From an uncultured Chloroflexota bacterium (GTDB taxonomy: Bacteria > Chloroflexota > Limnocylindria > Limnocylindrales > Limnocylindraceae), in the NCBI GenBank assembly GCA_903851225.1, contig CAINNT010000009.1, positions 1 to 7,620 on the forward strand: a DNA stretch of 7,620 nt, in the 5' to 3' direction. The translations under genes and the position numbers were made by a program. Below are positions 1 to 6,754 of this stretch, piece after piece. How positions within the stretch are numbered: position 1 is the stretch's first letter; every line of letters starts with the position of its first letter. Below the pieces are notes generated by a model that worked only from the letters and a program-made list of their open reading frames with translations, searched no databases and was not told the DNA's origin.

Positions 1-290
1 AGGAATCCGAATCCGATGATGGCGTACGCAAACTGCCTGATCCCTGCGCCGTAGGCATCGTTCGTCTTCAACAGGCTGTTCATAGCCGATGCCGAGAAGA
101 CCATCAGCACTCCAATGCCGACAAGGACAAGGGCCGGGACGAGAATCGCCTTATCTTCGCCCGGGCGATGAATGCGCAACGCGCTGGCGATGCGCTGCTG
201 CGCTGACCCCCGTCGCTGTGCCACCGCACTGTCTGATGGGCGAGCGCCATGGGTGCGCATCTGTCCCGGTTGTCGCACCAGTCGGCTCAT
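1..290 (-). CDS. ftsW: FtsW, septal SEDS glycosyltransferase, N-terminal part only
   Basis: FtsW is the SEDS-family membrane enzyme that polymerises lipid II into septal glycan together with its partner penicillin-binding protein FtsI. Only 96 complete codons are present; the gene leaves the window at base 1. The start is the ATG at 290-288, which overlaps the murD stop as ATGA and has a GAGG Shine-Dalgarno at 298-301, 7 bases upstream. Residues 1-46 are a basic, polar, presumably cytoplasmic tail. Residues about 48-67 form the first membrane helix and lead into VFSASA (64-69), the typical N-terminal signature of FtsW/RodA proteins. A second hydrophobic segment begins near residue 86. The sequence alone cannot separate FtsW from its paralogue RodA, because the catalytic part is outside the window. 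The position directly after murD in a dcw cluster favours FtsW. Confidence 0.88.
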   Translation of the reverse strand, partial: MSRLVRQPGQMRTHGARPSDSAVAQRRGSAQQRIASALRIHRPGEDKAILVPALVLVGIGVLMVFSASAMNSLLKTNDAYGAGIRQFAYAIIGFGF

Positions 291-1843
291 CGTTGCGCCT
301 CAACCTGCGCGAGGACTGCGGCGCGGAATGCCTCGCCGCGTGCACCAAATGGGTTGTTGTACATGTCGAAGCTCGAGCCGATCGGACTCAGCAACAACGT
401 GGCCCGAACTCCATCTGCGCCCGGTACGCCAACCTCCTGTGCCACTCGCGTCCCCACCTCAACGGCGCTCTCCACGCTCGTCGCGTGTTCAATGCGAGTG
501 ACTCCAGCGGATCGGAAGAGCGCCTCGAGCTCATCTGCCAGCTCCCCCATCACCACGACGGCAGAACAGCGCTCGGCGACAACCGGTGCGAGGTCGGCGA
601 GGTCAAGCCCCTTGCTACGTCCACCGGCGATGAGGACGAGCGGCTTTGGAAACGAGCGGACTGCAGCGGCTACCGCATCGGGCTGGGTTGCCTGCGAATC
701 GTTCACGTAGCGAATACCCTGCACTACCGCCACCGTCTCCAGTCGGTGTGGAATACCAGTGAACGAACTTACCCCACTGCGGATGGCGTCTGGCGCGACG
801 CCGGCGATGAGCGCCACGCTGACAGCGGCGAGCACGTTGCTCAGGCTGTGCTCACCTGGAAGTGCAACCTCCCCCACCGGCATGATGCGTCCACCTGGGC
901 CTGTTGCGGCAACGCCGCCACCAAACCGAGGAGAACGGAGAACGCCCGCAGCGACGATCCAGCCATCGACGATGCCGATTCCACCAGGAATGGGAGCGCT
1001 CAGTCGATAGCCAATCGTCTCGACGCGTCCGATCCCCGCATAGGCGGCGACAACAGGATCATCGAGGTTGACGACCATCACGCCATTGTCGGCGATGCGG
1101 TCTGCGAGGAGTCGCTTGACGCTGCGGTACGCACCGACGCTCCCATGCCGATCAAGATGGTCAACGGTCACATTCGTAAAGACGCCCACATCAACCGAAG
1201 AGTGAAGGGACGGAAGCTGCAGCTCAGAGAGCTCGATCACGACACGAGCATCTTCTGGCAGCGTTGTCGCACGTCCGATGAGGGGCTTCCCATTGTTGCC
1301 GCCAAGTTCGACCGGGTGCGATGGGTCCCTGGCAAGGATCGTCGCGATGAGGTTGCTGGTGGTGCTCTTCCCCTTCGTCCCTGTGACTCCCACTCGCCAG
1401 CGATTGCCGAGGAGGCGAAGCGTCCATTCGGGTTCGCTGATCAAGATTCGCCCGCGCGATCCAACCGCCCCAGCGAGCGGGAGTGCCCCGGCGGCAAAGG
1501 CGCGGAGATCGCGTTCGATGGTGGGGCGAACGGTCGGAAACCCGAGGGTTACGGCGGGGCTATGCACGACCAGATCGGCATCTGCGAGGAGGGACGCTAG
1601 ATTCTCGGCGTCGCCAAACGAGCTGCGAATACGGTCCCCAGCGAACGCCTCAGCGGCGCCAACCACGCGATCGATGCTATCCGTGTCGTGCACCGTGACG
1701 TTTGCGCCTGCGCTGGCGGCAAAATGAGCCGTCGCTTGGCCGGTACGACCGCCGCCAAGGATCACGACGTTGCGCCCTCGAAGGCTCCCTGCCGCGATGG
1801 CAGGCGCCTCAAGGTCTTCGAGTGTGAGGCCGTCGCCGCTCAT
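287..1843 (-). CDS. murD: UDP-N-acetylmuramoyl-L-alanine--D-glutamate ligase MurD
   Basis: MurD is the cytoplasmic ligase that uses ATP to add D-glutamate to UDP-MurNAc-L-alanine. The protein is 518 residues, longer than the roughly 440-460 usual for the family. Seen in order are: an N-terminal nucleotide-fold segment, VVILGGGRTG (26-35), with a variant HSPAV loop (94-98); the ATP-binding loop GTKGKSTT (155-162); ELSEL (204-208); NVTVDHLDRH (224-233); a candidate carbamylated lysine in YRSVK (K243); GEHSLSN (330-336); PHRLE (365-369); NDSQAT (381-386); AGGRSKG (406-412); and SPIGSSFDMY (486-495). The NDS motif normally reads NDSKAT, so a glutamine replaces lysine at 384. Extra length lies in the first 20 residues and in a glycine-rich part around 285-330. 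The start is the ATG at 1843, which overlaps the mraY stop as ATGA. An in-frame ATG at 1939 would overlap mraY by 100 bases and adds an unfamiliar leader, so I rejected it. No well-spaced Shine-Dalgarno precedes 1843, so translation may depend on coupling to mraY. Confidence 0.95.
   Translation of the reverse strand: MSGDGLTLEDLEAPAIAAGSLRGRNVVILGGGRTGQATAHFAASAGANVTVHDTDSIDRVVGAAEAFAGDRIRSSFGDAENLASLLADADLVVHSPAVTLGFPTVRPTIERDLRAFAAGALPLAGAVGSRGRILISEPEWTLRLLGNRWRVGVTGTKGKSTTSNLIATILARDPSHPVELGGNNGKPLIGRATTLPEDARVVIELSELQLPSLHSSVDVGVFTNVTVDHLDRHGSVGAYRSVKRLLADRIADNGVMVVNLDDPVVAAYAGIGRVETIGYRLSAPIPGGIGIVDGWIVAAGVLRSPRFGGGVAATGPGGRIMPVGEVALPGEHSLSNVLAAVSVALIAGVAPDAIRSGVSSFTGIPHRLETVAVVQGIRYVNDSQATQPDAVAAAVRSFPKPLVLIAGGRSKGLDLADLAPVVAERCSAVVVMGELADELEALFRSAGVTRIEHATSVESAVEVGTRVAQEVGVPGADGVRATLLLSPIGSSFDMYNNPFGARGEAFRAAVLAQVEAQR
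298..301 (-). promoter_or_regulatory. Shine-Dalgarno of ftsW inside murD
   Basis: GAGG lies 7 bases upstream of the ftsW ATG at 290, inside the last codons of murD. It supports the first ATG over the in-frame internal ATG at 260. Confidence 0.6.
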
Positions 1844-2811
1844 CCCTGGGCACGTGTGGCGAGGAAGATGACAATGCCGAGAATGCCGCCGATTGCACCG
1901 ATGACCCAGAAGCGGAAGGTGATCTGCGTTTCCGCCCATCCGAGCCGTTCGAAGTGGTGGTGGATCGGCGTGAACAAGAAGATGCGCTTGCCGGTGAGCT
2001 TTACGCTCGCAACCTGCAGGATCACTGAGCCGGTCTCAACCACGAAGATGATGCCGATCAGGGGCAGCAGCAGCACATGTCCCGTCACCAGTCCAGTCAC
2101 TGCGAGAGCGGCGCCAAATCCAAGAGCGCCAGCATCGCCAATGATCACGCTCGCAGGGTGAACATTGAACCAGAGGAATCCAACCAGTGCGCCCGCAATG
2201 AGCGCACAGACGATAGCGAGGTTGACCTGTCCTGGGGCGTTGAGGAGTGCGATAACCATGTAGCTGATCCAAGCGAAGGTCATGGTTCCGCCCGAGAGGC
2301 CGTCAAGCCCATCCGTTAGGTTCACGCCATTGCTGGTTGCGACGATCGCAACCACAGCAACGACGATCCACAGGATCGGCGCGATTGGCACCTCGCCCAC
2401 AAACGGAACGACCAGTGAGTTGAAGGCAAAGTGTTGCTGCAGATAGATCGCGGAGACGATCGCCACACCGGTCTGCCAGAGCAGCTTCTGCCGCGCAGAG
2501 ATGCCATCGCCTGTTCGCGCGTTCAGCCAGTCATCGAATGCACCGAGCAGGGTGACTCCAAGCAGGGCGAGGAGCACGGCGTAGGTGGATGCGTCAACGG
2601 CATCAAGCAGGAGTGCGAGGGCGATGACGATCGCGGTCAACAACAGGCCGCCCATCGTCGGTGTCCCCTCTTTGACAACGTGCCAATCAGGTCCAAACTC
2701 TCGGCGCACACGCTTGCCGAAACCTGCGTGCTTCAAGAGTCGCACATACGCGGGCATCAACACGAAGACACAGACAAATGCAAGGACAAGGGCCTGAACG
2801 ATTGCAATCAC
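1840..2811 (-). CDS. mraY: Phospho-N-acetylmuramoyl-pentapeptide-transferase MraY
   Basis: MraY is the polytopic membrane enzyme that transfers phospho-MurNAc-pentapeptide from UDP to undecaprenyl phosphate, making lipid I. With the GTG start at 2811 the protein has 323 residues, a normal family length. Key motifs are EGTPTMGG (48-55), the Asp-Asp pair of GAFDD (90-94), NGVNLTDGLDGL (161-172), GDAGALGFG (225-233) and the histidine motif PIHHHFE (282-288). Many hydrophobic helices alternate with these loops, as expected for about ten transmembrane segments. GDAGALGFG differs from the common GDTGSLALG but keeps the aspartate. The GTG at 2811 overlaps the murF stop as GTGA, like the ATGA junctions elsewhere in the operon, and has GAGG 7 bases upstream. 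An in-frame ATG at 2829 would add six residues and overlap murF by 22 bases without a clear Shine-Dalgarno; it cannot be excluded. Confidence 0.95.
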   Translation of the reverse strand: MIAIVQALVLAFVCVFVLMPAYVRLLKHAGFGKRVRREFGPDWHVVKEGTPTMGGLLLTAIVIALALLLDAVDASTYAVLLALLGVTLLGAFDDWLNARTGDGISARQKLLWQTGVAIVSAIYLQQHFAFNSLVVPFVGEVPIAPILWIVVAVVAIVATSNGVNLTDGLDGLSGGTMTFAWISYMVIALLNAPGQVNLAIVCALIAGALVGFLWFNVHPASVIIGDAGALGFGAALAVTGLVTGHVLLLPLIGIIFVVETGSVILQVASVKLTGKRIFLFTPIHHHFERLGWAETQITFRFWVIGAIGGILGIVIFLATRAQG

Positions 2812-4292
2812 CTTGACACCTCGCTCCATCGGGCGTCGAGCCCATCTACAAGTCGCTCAAGCGCAACTGAGCGCGATGCCTTGACCAAGATCGTGTCGCC
2901 GACCGAAGCCATGTCGCCGAGGAGTCCGATAGCAGCCGTGATGCCTGCTGCGTCGCTACTGAGGCGCATGATCTTCTCGATTGGCATTCCGCCAGCCCGT
3001 GCCCCTTCTGCGATGCCGTCGGCCTCTGAGCCGAAGACGATGAGCAGTTCGAGCCCGCTCGTAGCTGCTGTGTGACCGATGGCGAGGTGGGCGTCGGTTG
3101 CATATGTTCCGAGCTCCCCCATCGCGCCGAGCGCCGCGAAACGGCGTGGCCGACAGGCCTGGAGGGTGGCCAGCGCCGCCAACATGCTGGTAGGCGCAGC
3201 GTTGTAGGCGTCATCGATCACTCGGATGCCCGACATCATGCGCACCGTCGCTCGTCCCGACGGTAACTGGACAGATTCAAGTCGAGCTGCAGCTTCGCTT
3301 GGGGCAACGCCACAGAGATCAGCGGCCGCAATCGCGAGTGCAGCGGCCTTGGCGAACTGCAGTCCAAAGAGCGGCAAATCGACGCGCACCGTTTCCGTGC
3401 GGATTTCCAGCGTGACGATCGTGTGTCCCAATGCTTCATCGAGCGTCGCTTCAACGATGCGAACATCAGCAGTTGCAGCATGACCCGCCGTACGGCTTCG
3501 CGCCGGGGTTCGAGCGGCGAGTCGCGCGACACGACGGTCATCGGCGGCGAGGATCGCCCAACCTTCTGGTGGCAGCGCCGCGACGAGCTCGCCTTTCCCT
3601 CGCTCGATTGCATCGATGTCGCCGGCCCGCTCGGCATGCACGGCATCGATGGCGGTGACGACGCCGATTCGGGGTCGTGCCATGGTGCAGAGCTCGCGAA
3701 TATCTCCCTCGACATACATCCCCATCTCGGCGACGAAGCGCATCGTCCCGTCGGGGAGATTCAGCAGGGACATCGGCAAGCCGATCTCGTTGTTCGCATT
3801 CCCCGGGGTGGCGGCGCAGCCGGCGGATTCGCCCCCGAGGGCAGCGGCGATGAACTGCTTCGTGGTCGTCTTCCCAACTGAGCCAGTGACGCCAATCACC
3901 TCAACGGTGAACCGGCTCCGCCAATCGGTCGCGGCACGGCTGAGGGCAACACGCCCGCTCTCAACACCGATCAGCGAGGCACCTGCCGCTTGCGTCGCGA
4001 GCTCCACCTCAGCCAAAACTTGCCGAGTCTCATCCGTAGCATCGCCCCCTTCAACGACGATCGCGGTCGCCCCGGCGCGAAGCGCTTCGACTGCGTGTCG
4101 GATGCCGTGGGTCTTCTCTCCTGGTAGGGCGAGGAAGAGTTGACCAGGCACAACAAGACGCGAGTCAACCGCACAACCGCGGATCGGCTTGTCTCCATCG
4201 ACGATCAACTGGCCGCCGAAGAGGCTCGCCAGTTCGTGTCCCGAAGTGGCGAGAGGACCGCTGACAGTACGAGGCGCAGCAGAGAGCGCCAT
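2808..4292 (-). CDS. murF: UDP-MurNAc-tripeptide--D-alanyl-D-alanine ligase MurF
   Basis: MurF is the cytoplasmic ATP-dependent ligase that adds D-Ala-D-Ala to the UDP-MurNAc-tripeptide, completing the pentapeptide that MraY uses. The protein has 494 residues, slightly above the usual 450-470. Residues up to about 115 form the substrate-binding domain, with AVDSR (41-45) and GQLFLALPG (50-58). The ATPase domain has VTGSVGKTTTK (135-145), GNANNEIGLP (164-173), AEMGM (188-192) and a candidate carbamylated lysine in ERGKGEL (K233). The C-terminal domain has IDDAYNAAP (359-367), LGAMGELG (388-395) and VKASRS (470-475). NNEIGLP and DDAYNAAP separate it from MurE. The segment 310-318, where related ligases usually carry a G-x-HN-x-x-N motif, reads GLQFAKAAA and lacks both His and Asn. 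The start ATG at 4292 overlaps the ftsI stop by one base (TGATG) and has GGGAGG 8 bases upstream. A longer ORF upstream lies inside ftsI and is not supported. Confidence 0.95.
   Translation of the reverse strand: MALSAAPRTVSGPLATSGHELASLFGGQLIVDGDKPIRGCAVDSRLVVPGQLFLALPGEKTHGIRHAVEALRAGATAIVVEGGDATDETRQVLAEVELATQAAGASLIGVESGRVALSRAATDWRSRFTVEVIGVTGSVGKTTTKQFIAAALGGESAGCAATPGNANNEIGLPMSLLNLPDGTMRFVAEMGMYVEGDIRELCTMARPRIGVVTAIDAVHAERAGDIDAIERGKGELVAALPPEGWAILAADDRRVARLAARTPARSRTAGHAATADVRIVEATLDEALGHTIVTLEIRTETVRVDLPLFGLQFAKAAALAIAAADLCGVAPSEAAARLESVQLPSGRATVRMMSGIRVIDDAYNAAPTSMLAALATLQACRPRRFAALGAMGELGTYATDAHLAIGHTAATSGLELLIVFGSEADGIAEGARAGGMPIEKIMRLSSDAAGITAAIGLLGDMASVGDTILVKASRSVALERLVDGLDARWSEVSR
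2819..2822 (-). promoter_or_regulatory. Shine-Dalgarno supporting the GTG start of mraY
   Basis: GAGG lies 7 bases upstream of the GTG at 2811-2809. It sits inside the last codons of murF. Together with the GTGA stop/start overlap it favours the GTG over the ATG at 2829, which has no good upstream purine tract. Confidence 0.6.
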
Positions 4293-6211
4293 CAGCCGCG
4301 CCTCCCGCTGCGGAAGGTTGGGAGATCCCCACCCACCGCCGGCATAACCGGAGCGGAGGGTTCCGGCACGCCGGGGTGGGTGGGGGAAGTCAAGCCGCCA
4401 GTTGCGGCGGCAACGGCGGGGGGGATGTTGTAGACGGAGATGAGGTCTTGGGCGACACGGCGGAACAGTTCGAATGACTCGATTCGATTGACGATTGCAC
4501 CTTGTCGCTGTGTCACAGGTGTTCCGCGGCGGATCGAGATCGCAATCACGTATTCCGGGGCAGTCTTGCCGACCCAACCGACGAAGGTGAAGTTGTAGTG
4601 CTCAAAGTCCCACGCACCCTTCCCCCCGTCGGCATCCTTCAACCAGATCTGTGCGGTACCAGTTTTCCCGCCATAGGAGTATCCGTCCATCTGCGTCAGC
4701 CTGGCGTAAAACGGCACGCTAGATGTCACCTGGCTGGTCATGTGAACCATGTGAGCGGAGACCTCTGGCGATGTCGCCGCGCCGCGTACCGTGATTGGAA
4801 CCGTCACGCCATCAATGGACTCAACGAGTCGTGGCCTCACGAGCACACCGCCATTGACGAGCGCTGAATAGGCGACGGCAAGCTGGATCAGCGTGGTGCC
4901 CACACCCTGGCCAAACGATGCGTTTGCGACATCAATCTCTCGCCATCTTCGATCGGCTGGGTCGTTCACCAATCCCTGGCTCTCTCCAACCACATCAATG
5001 CCGGTCTTGCCACCGAATCCAAATCGCAGCCACGTCGCATACATGCGCGCTGCAGCTTCGCGTGCGTCGCTACCGAGTGAGAGGCCAACCTTGCTGAAGA
5101 TAACGTTGCGGCTCCACGCCAACGCTGCTGTGAGTGTCATCGACCCTTTGGACTTCAAGTCTGAGTTGCGCACCTTTGTCGCACCGTTGTCGAGCGTGAG
5201 CACGGTCTCATCTTGAATGCGGCTGGTGGGCGTGTAGAGGCCTGACTCGAGCGCGGCAACCGAGGTAATTGCCTTCATCACCGATCCAGGCTCGTAGACA
5301 CTGGTCGTGGCAGGATTGATGAAGCGACTCGGATCACGTGCTGCGGTCACACCAAAGTTGTTCGCATCGTACGAGGGCCATGAGGCCGACGAAATGATCG
5401 CGCCCGTATACGGGTCCATCACGATGGCGCTCACCGATTCGGCGTCGTCCGCAATCCCCGCAGTGGTTACCTCCTGCTCCACCAGCGTTTGCAGCGTGGC
5501 GTCAATGCACAGCTGGAGGTTTGATGGCGTACGCCCAGCCGTCACTTGGGTCGTTTCAAGTTGACCATCTGAGCCGCGGATCGTCGTGCTTACGCTGGCG
5601 GCACCAGCGAGCTGCTCGTTGTAATACTCCTCGAGGCCGTACTGGCCGACACCATCAGCATTGACGAATCCAAGGACGTGGCTGGCGAGCGTGGTCCCAA
5701 CCCCCCCACCAGGCTGGGGATAGAGGCGAACGCGCACCTCTTCAAGGGTGACGCCACGGACCCGATCCGCCGCAATCTCGCCCCGAACGATTTCGGTCTG
5801 GGCATCGTCAAGGGTTGGAAGGAGCACCGCCCACTTCCGGCCAGATTCGAGGACGGCCCGCACCTTGGAGGCGGTCGACGGGCTCAACGCGAGTGCCTCG
5901 ATCAGTGCCTCAGCTGTCGCTGCCCGGTCAGTCACTGAGGTCGACGAGCCCTGGGAGAGGAGGCGATGGCGCAACACGGTGGTGGCAAGGACGACGGCAC
6001 CTGTTCGGTCGGTGATGGTCCCTCGAATGGGCTCATTCGTGACCGTCGTACGCAGCTGGGCGGCGGCGGCCTCGAGCAGCTGGTCGCGAGCAACCACCTG
6101 CCAGTAGCCAAGGCGCGCGACGCACACGCCAGCAACGAGAATCAGAACAAAGGTGACGAAGTTGGCACGAGAGCGCGAGTCGGTGCGAAGGGTGCGTGGG
6201 TCTGATGCCAT
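4292..6211 (-). CDS. ftsI: Peptidoglycan D,D-transpeptidase FtsI (class B penicillin-binding protein)
   Basis: FtsI cross-links septal peptidoglycan outside the membrane and works with FtsW and the FtsL complex. The protein has 639 residues. Residues 1-17 are a basic cytoplasmic tail, about 18-37 a single membrane anchor, and about 60-215 the pedestal or dimerisation domain, opening with RGTITDRTG (63-71). The transpeptidase domain spans about 255-590. Its three active-site motifs are intact: SVMK (310-313, nucleophile Ser310), SRN (367-369) and KTGTA (516-520). A second KTG at 402-404, inside FGFGGKTGIDVVGE, is at the conserved FGFG-x-x-TG site and is not the catalytic motif. Residues about 597-639 form a Pro/Gly/Ala-rich tail with no recognised domain; no PASTA repeats are present. 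The ATG at 6211 directly follows the upstream TAG and has GGAGG 8 bases before it. The gene name rests on the dcw context; an SpoVD-type relative would look similar. Confidence 0.93.
   Translation of the reverse strand: MASDPRTLRTDSRSRANFVTFVLILVAGVCVARLGYWQVVARDQLLEAAAAQLRTTVTNEPIRGTITDRTGAVVLATTVLRHRLLSQGSSTSVTDRAATAEALIEALALSPSTASKVRAVLESGRKWAVLLPTLDDAQTEIVRGEIAADRVRGVTLEEVRVRLYPQPGGGVGTTLASHVLGFVNADGVGQYGLEEYYNEQLAGAASVSTTIRGSDGQLETTQVTAGRTPSNLQLCIDATLQTLVEQEVTTAGIADDAESVSAIVMDPYTGAIISSASWPSYDANNFGVTAARDPSRFINPATTSVYEPGSVMKAITSVAALESGLYTPTSRIQDETVLTLDNGATKVRNSDLKSKGSMTLTAALAWSRNVIFSKVGLSLGSDAREAAARMYATWLRFGFGGKTGIDVVGESQGLVNDPADRRWREIDVANASFGQGVGTTLIQLAVAYSALVNGGVLVRPRLVESIDGVTVPITVRGAATSPEVSAHMVHMTSQVTSSVPFYARLTQMDGYSYGGKTGTAQIWLKDADGGKGAWDFEHYNFTFVGWVGKTAPEYVIAISIRRGTPVTQRQGAIVNRIESFELFRRVAQDLISVYNIPPAVAAATGGLTSPTHPGVPEPSAPVMPAVGGDLPTFRSGRRG
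4301..4306 (-). promoter_or_regulatory. Strong Shine-Dalgarno of murF inside ftsI
   Basis: GGGAGG lies 8 bases upstream of the murF ATG at 4292, within the last codons of ftsI (the Ser-Gly-Arg-Arg-Gly end). It is one of the strongest ribosome sites in the window. It fixes the murF start and rules out the much longer upstream reading frame. Confidence 0.7.
4327..4385 (-). repeat. 11-bp perfect GC-rich inverted repeat near the ftsI/murF junction
   Basis: The arm CCCCACCCACC at 4327-4337 is the exact reverse complement of GGTGGGTGGGG at 4375-4385, with 37 bases between. In the transcript it could form a stable stem ending about 34 bases before the murF start codon. Smaller palindromes in the loop (for example CCGGA at 4348-4352 with TCCGG at 4363-4367) could stack inside. 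There is no run of T after it on the coding strand, so it is not an intrinsic terminator. It lies within the codons of the Pro/Gly-rich FtsI tail, so coding bias could also have produced it. Confidence 0.5.
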
Positions 6212-6754
6212 CTAGCGAACCTCCACGACAAGCGGGTCCACGAGCTGCATAACGCCCAGATCGGTTACCCGTCGACGCACCGCAGGTTCGCGGCCGAGTC
6301 GGCTCATATCGGTCTCGCCGACGCGAATCTCTTCCATCAGCCGAGTCTGCTCATCGAGAAGGATCGTCACCTTGGCGCTTGACGTTGCAATCCCAATTGA
6401 GAGGATGGTCAGAATGAAGAATGCGCCAAAAAGGGCGGCGAAAGGCATGAGCATTGCGCCAAACTTCGCGCTGATTCCACCGTGCCGCTCCACCGCGTTC
6501 CACGAACTGACACCGATTCGCCCGCGCGGAGCTGCTCCCGGGACGACTGCGGTGCGTGGTACCGGCGCACCAATCGGCAAGCGACTTCCAACCCGGATTG
6601 ATCCCGTTCCTGCTGCCGTGGTCGAAGGTTGAAAAGCGTTTCGGATCGCCGTTCGCTGACGTGCCGCCGCAGCGGCACGACCATCAGAGACTCGGGGCTG
6701 ATACGGCGGGGTTACCAACCGTGCGCCGCGCAGCGGACGACCGATCGTGGTCAT
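6212..6754 (-). CDS. ftsL: FtsL-like division protein, single-pass membrane protein
   Basis: This is a 180-residue protein with one clear hydrophobic segment at about 99-123 and no recognisable enzyme motif. Residues 1-98 form a long, disordered-looking cytoplasmic tail rich in Arg, Ala, Pro and Gly. After the membrane helix comes a short polar stretch (about 125-155) that could form a coiled coil, then REPAVRRRVTDLGVM (156-170), which resembles the end of FtsL-type proteins, where a short helix leads to a conserved Leu-Gly-Met/Val. FtsL forms a complex with FtsB/DivIC and FtsQ that activates FtsW and FtsI. The identification rests on topology, this C-terminal pattern and location between rsmH and ftsI, because FtsL sequences are poorly conserved. 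The ATG at 6754 overlaps the rsmH stop as ATGA and has GGAG 8 bases upstream. The 98-residue tail is longer than in most FtsL proteins, which have only a few dozen residues there. Confidence 0.75.
   Translation of the reverse strand: MTTIGRPLRGARLVTPPYQPRVSDGRAAAAARQRTAIRNAFQPSTTAAGTGSIRVGSRLPIGAPVPRTAVVPGAAPRGRIGVSSWNAVERHGGISAKFGAMLMPFAALFGAFFILTILSIGIATSSAKVTILLDEQTRLMEEIRVGETDMSRLGREPAVRRRVTDLGVMQLVDPLVVEVR
6220..6224 (-). promoter_or_regulatory. Shine-Dalgarno of ftsI inside ftsL
   Basis: GGAGG lies 8 bases upstream of the ftsI ATG at 6211 and is embedded in the final Val-Glu-Val codons of the ftsL-like gene. The stop TAG and start ATG abut with no gap, which supports this start. Confidence 0.7.

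Noticed and set aside
89..1600. A 503-codon open frame on the plus strand opposite murD
   Set aside because: It is antisense to a gene with complete MurD motifs, has no recognisable domain, and its composition (many Arg, His, Asp, Cys) is typical of a shadow frame in GC-rich DNA.
1844..1939. N-terminal extension of murD by 32 residues to an upstream ATG
   Set aside because: It lies inside mraY, encodes a His/Arg/Cys-rich leader unlike MurD, and the ATGA overlap start at 1843 matches the other junctions.
2431..3075. A 214-codon open frame on the plus strand across the mraY/murF junction
   Set aside because: It crosses two clear genes on the other strand and resembles no family.
4327..4385. 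Intrinsic transcription terminator between ftsI and murF
   Set aside because: The stem has no following T-run on the coding strand and sits before overlapping genes that appear co-transcribed; listed only as an inverted repeat.
4293..4577. N-terminal extension of murF by 95 residues
   Set aside because: It lies fully inside ftsI in another frame, is Arg/Pro/Cys-rich without domain character, and the strong Shine-Dalgarno at 4301-4306 marks the ATG at 4292.
5000..5010. The KTG at FtsI residues 402-404 as the catalytic third motif
   Set aside because: It lies in the conserved FGFG-x-x-TG segment, before the SFGQG part, while the true KTGTA is at residues 516-520.
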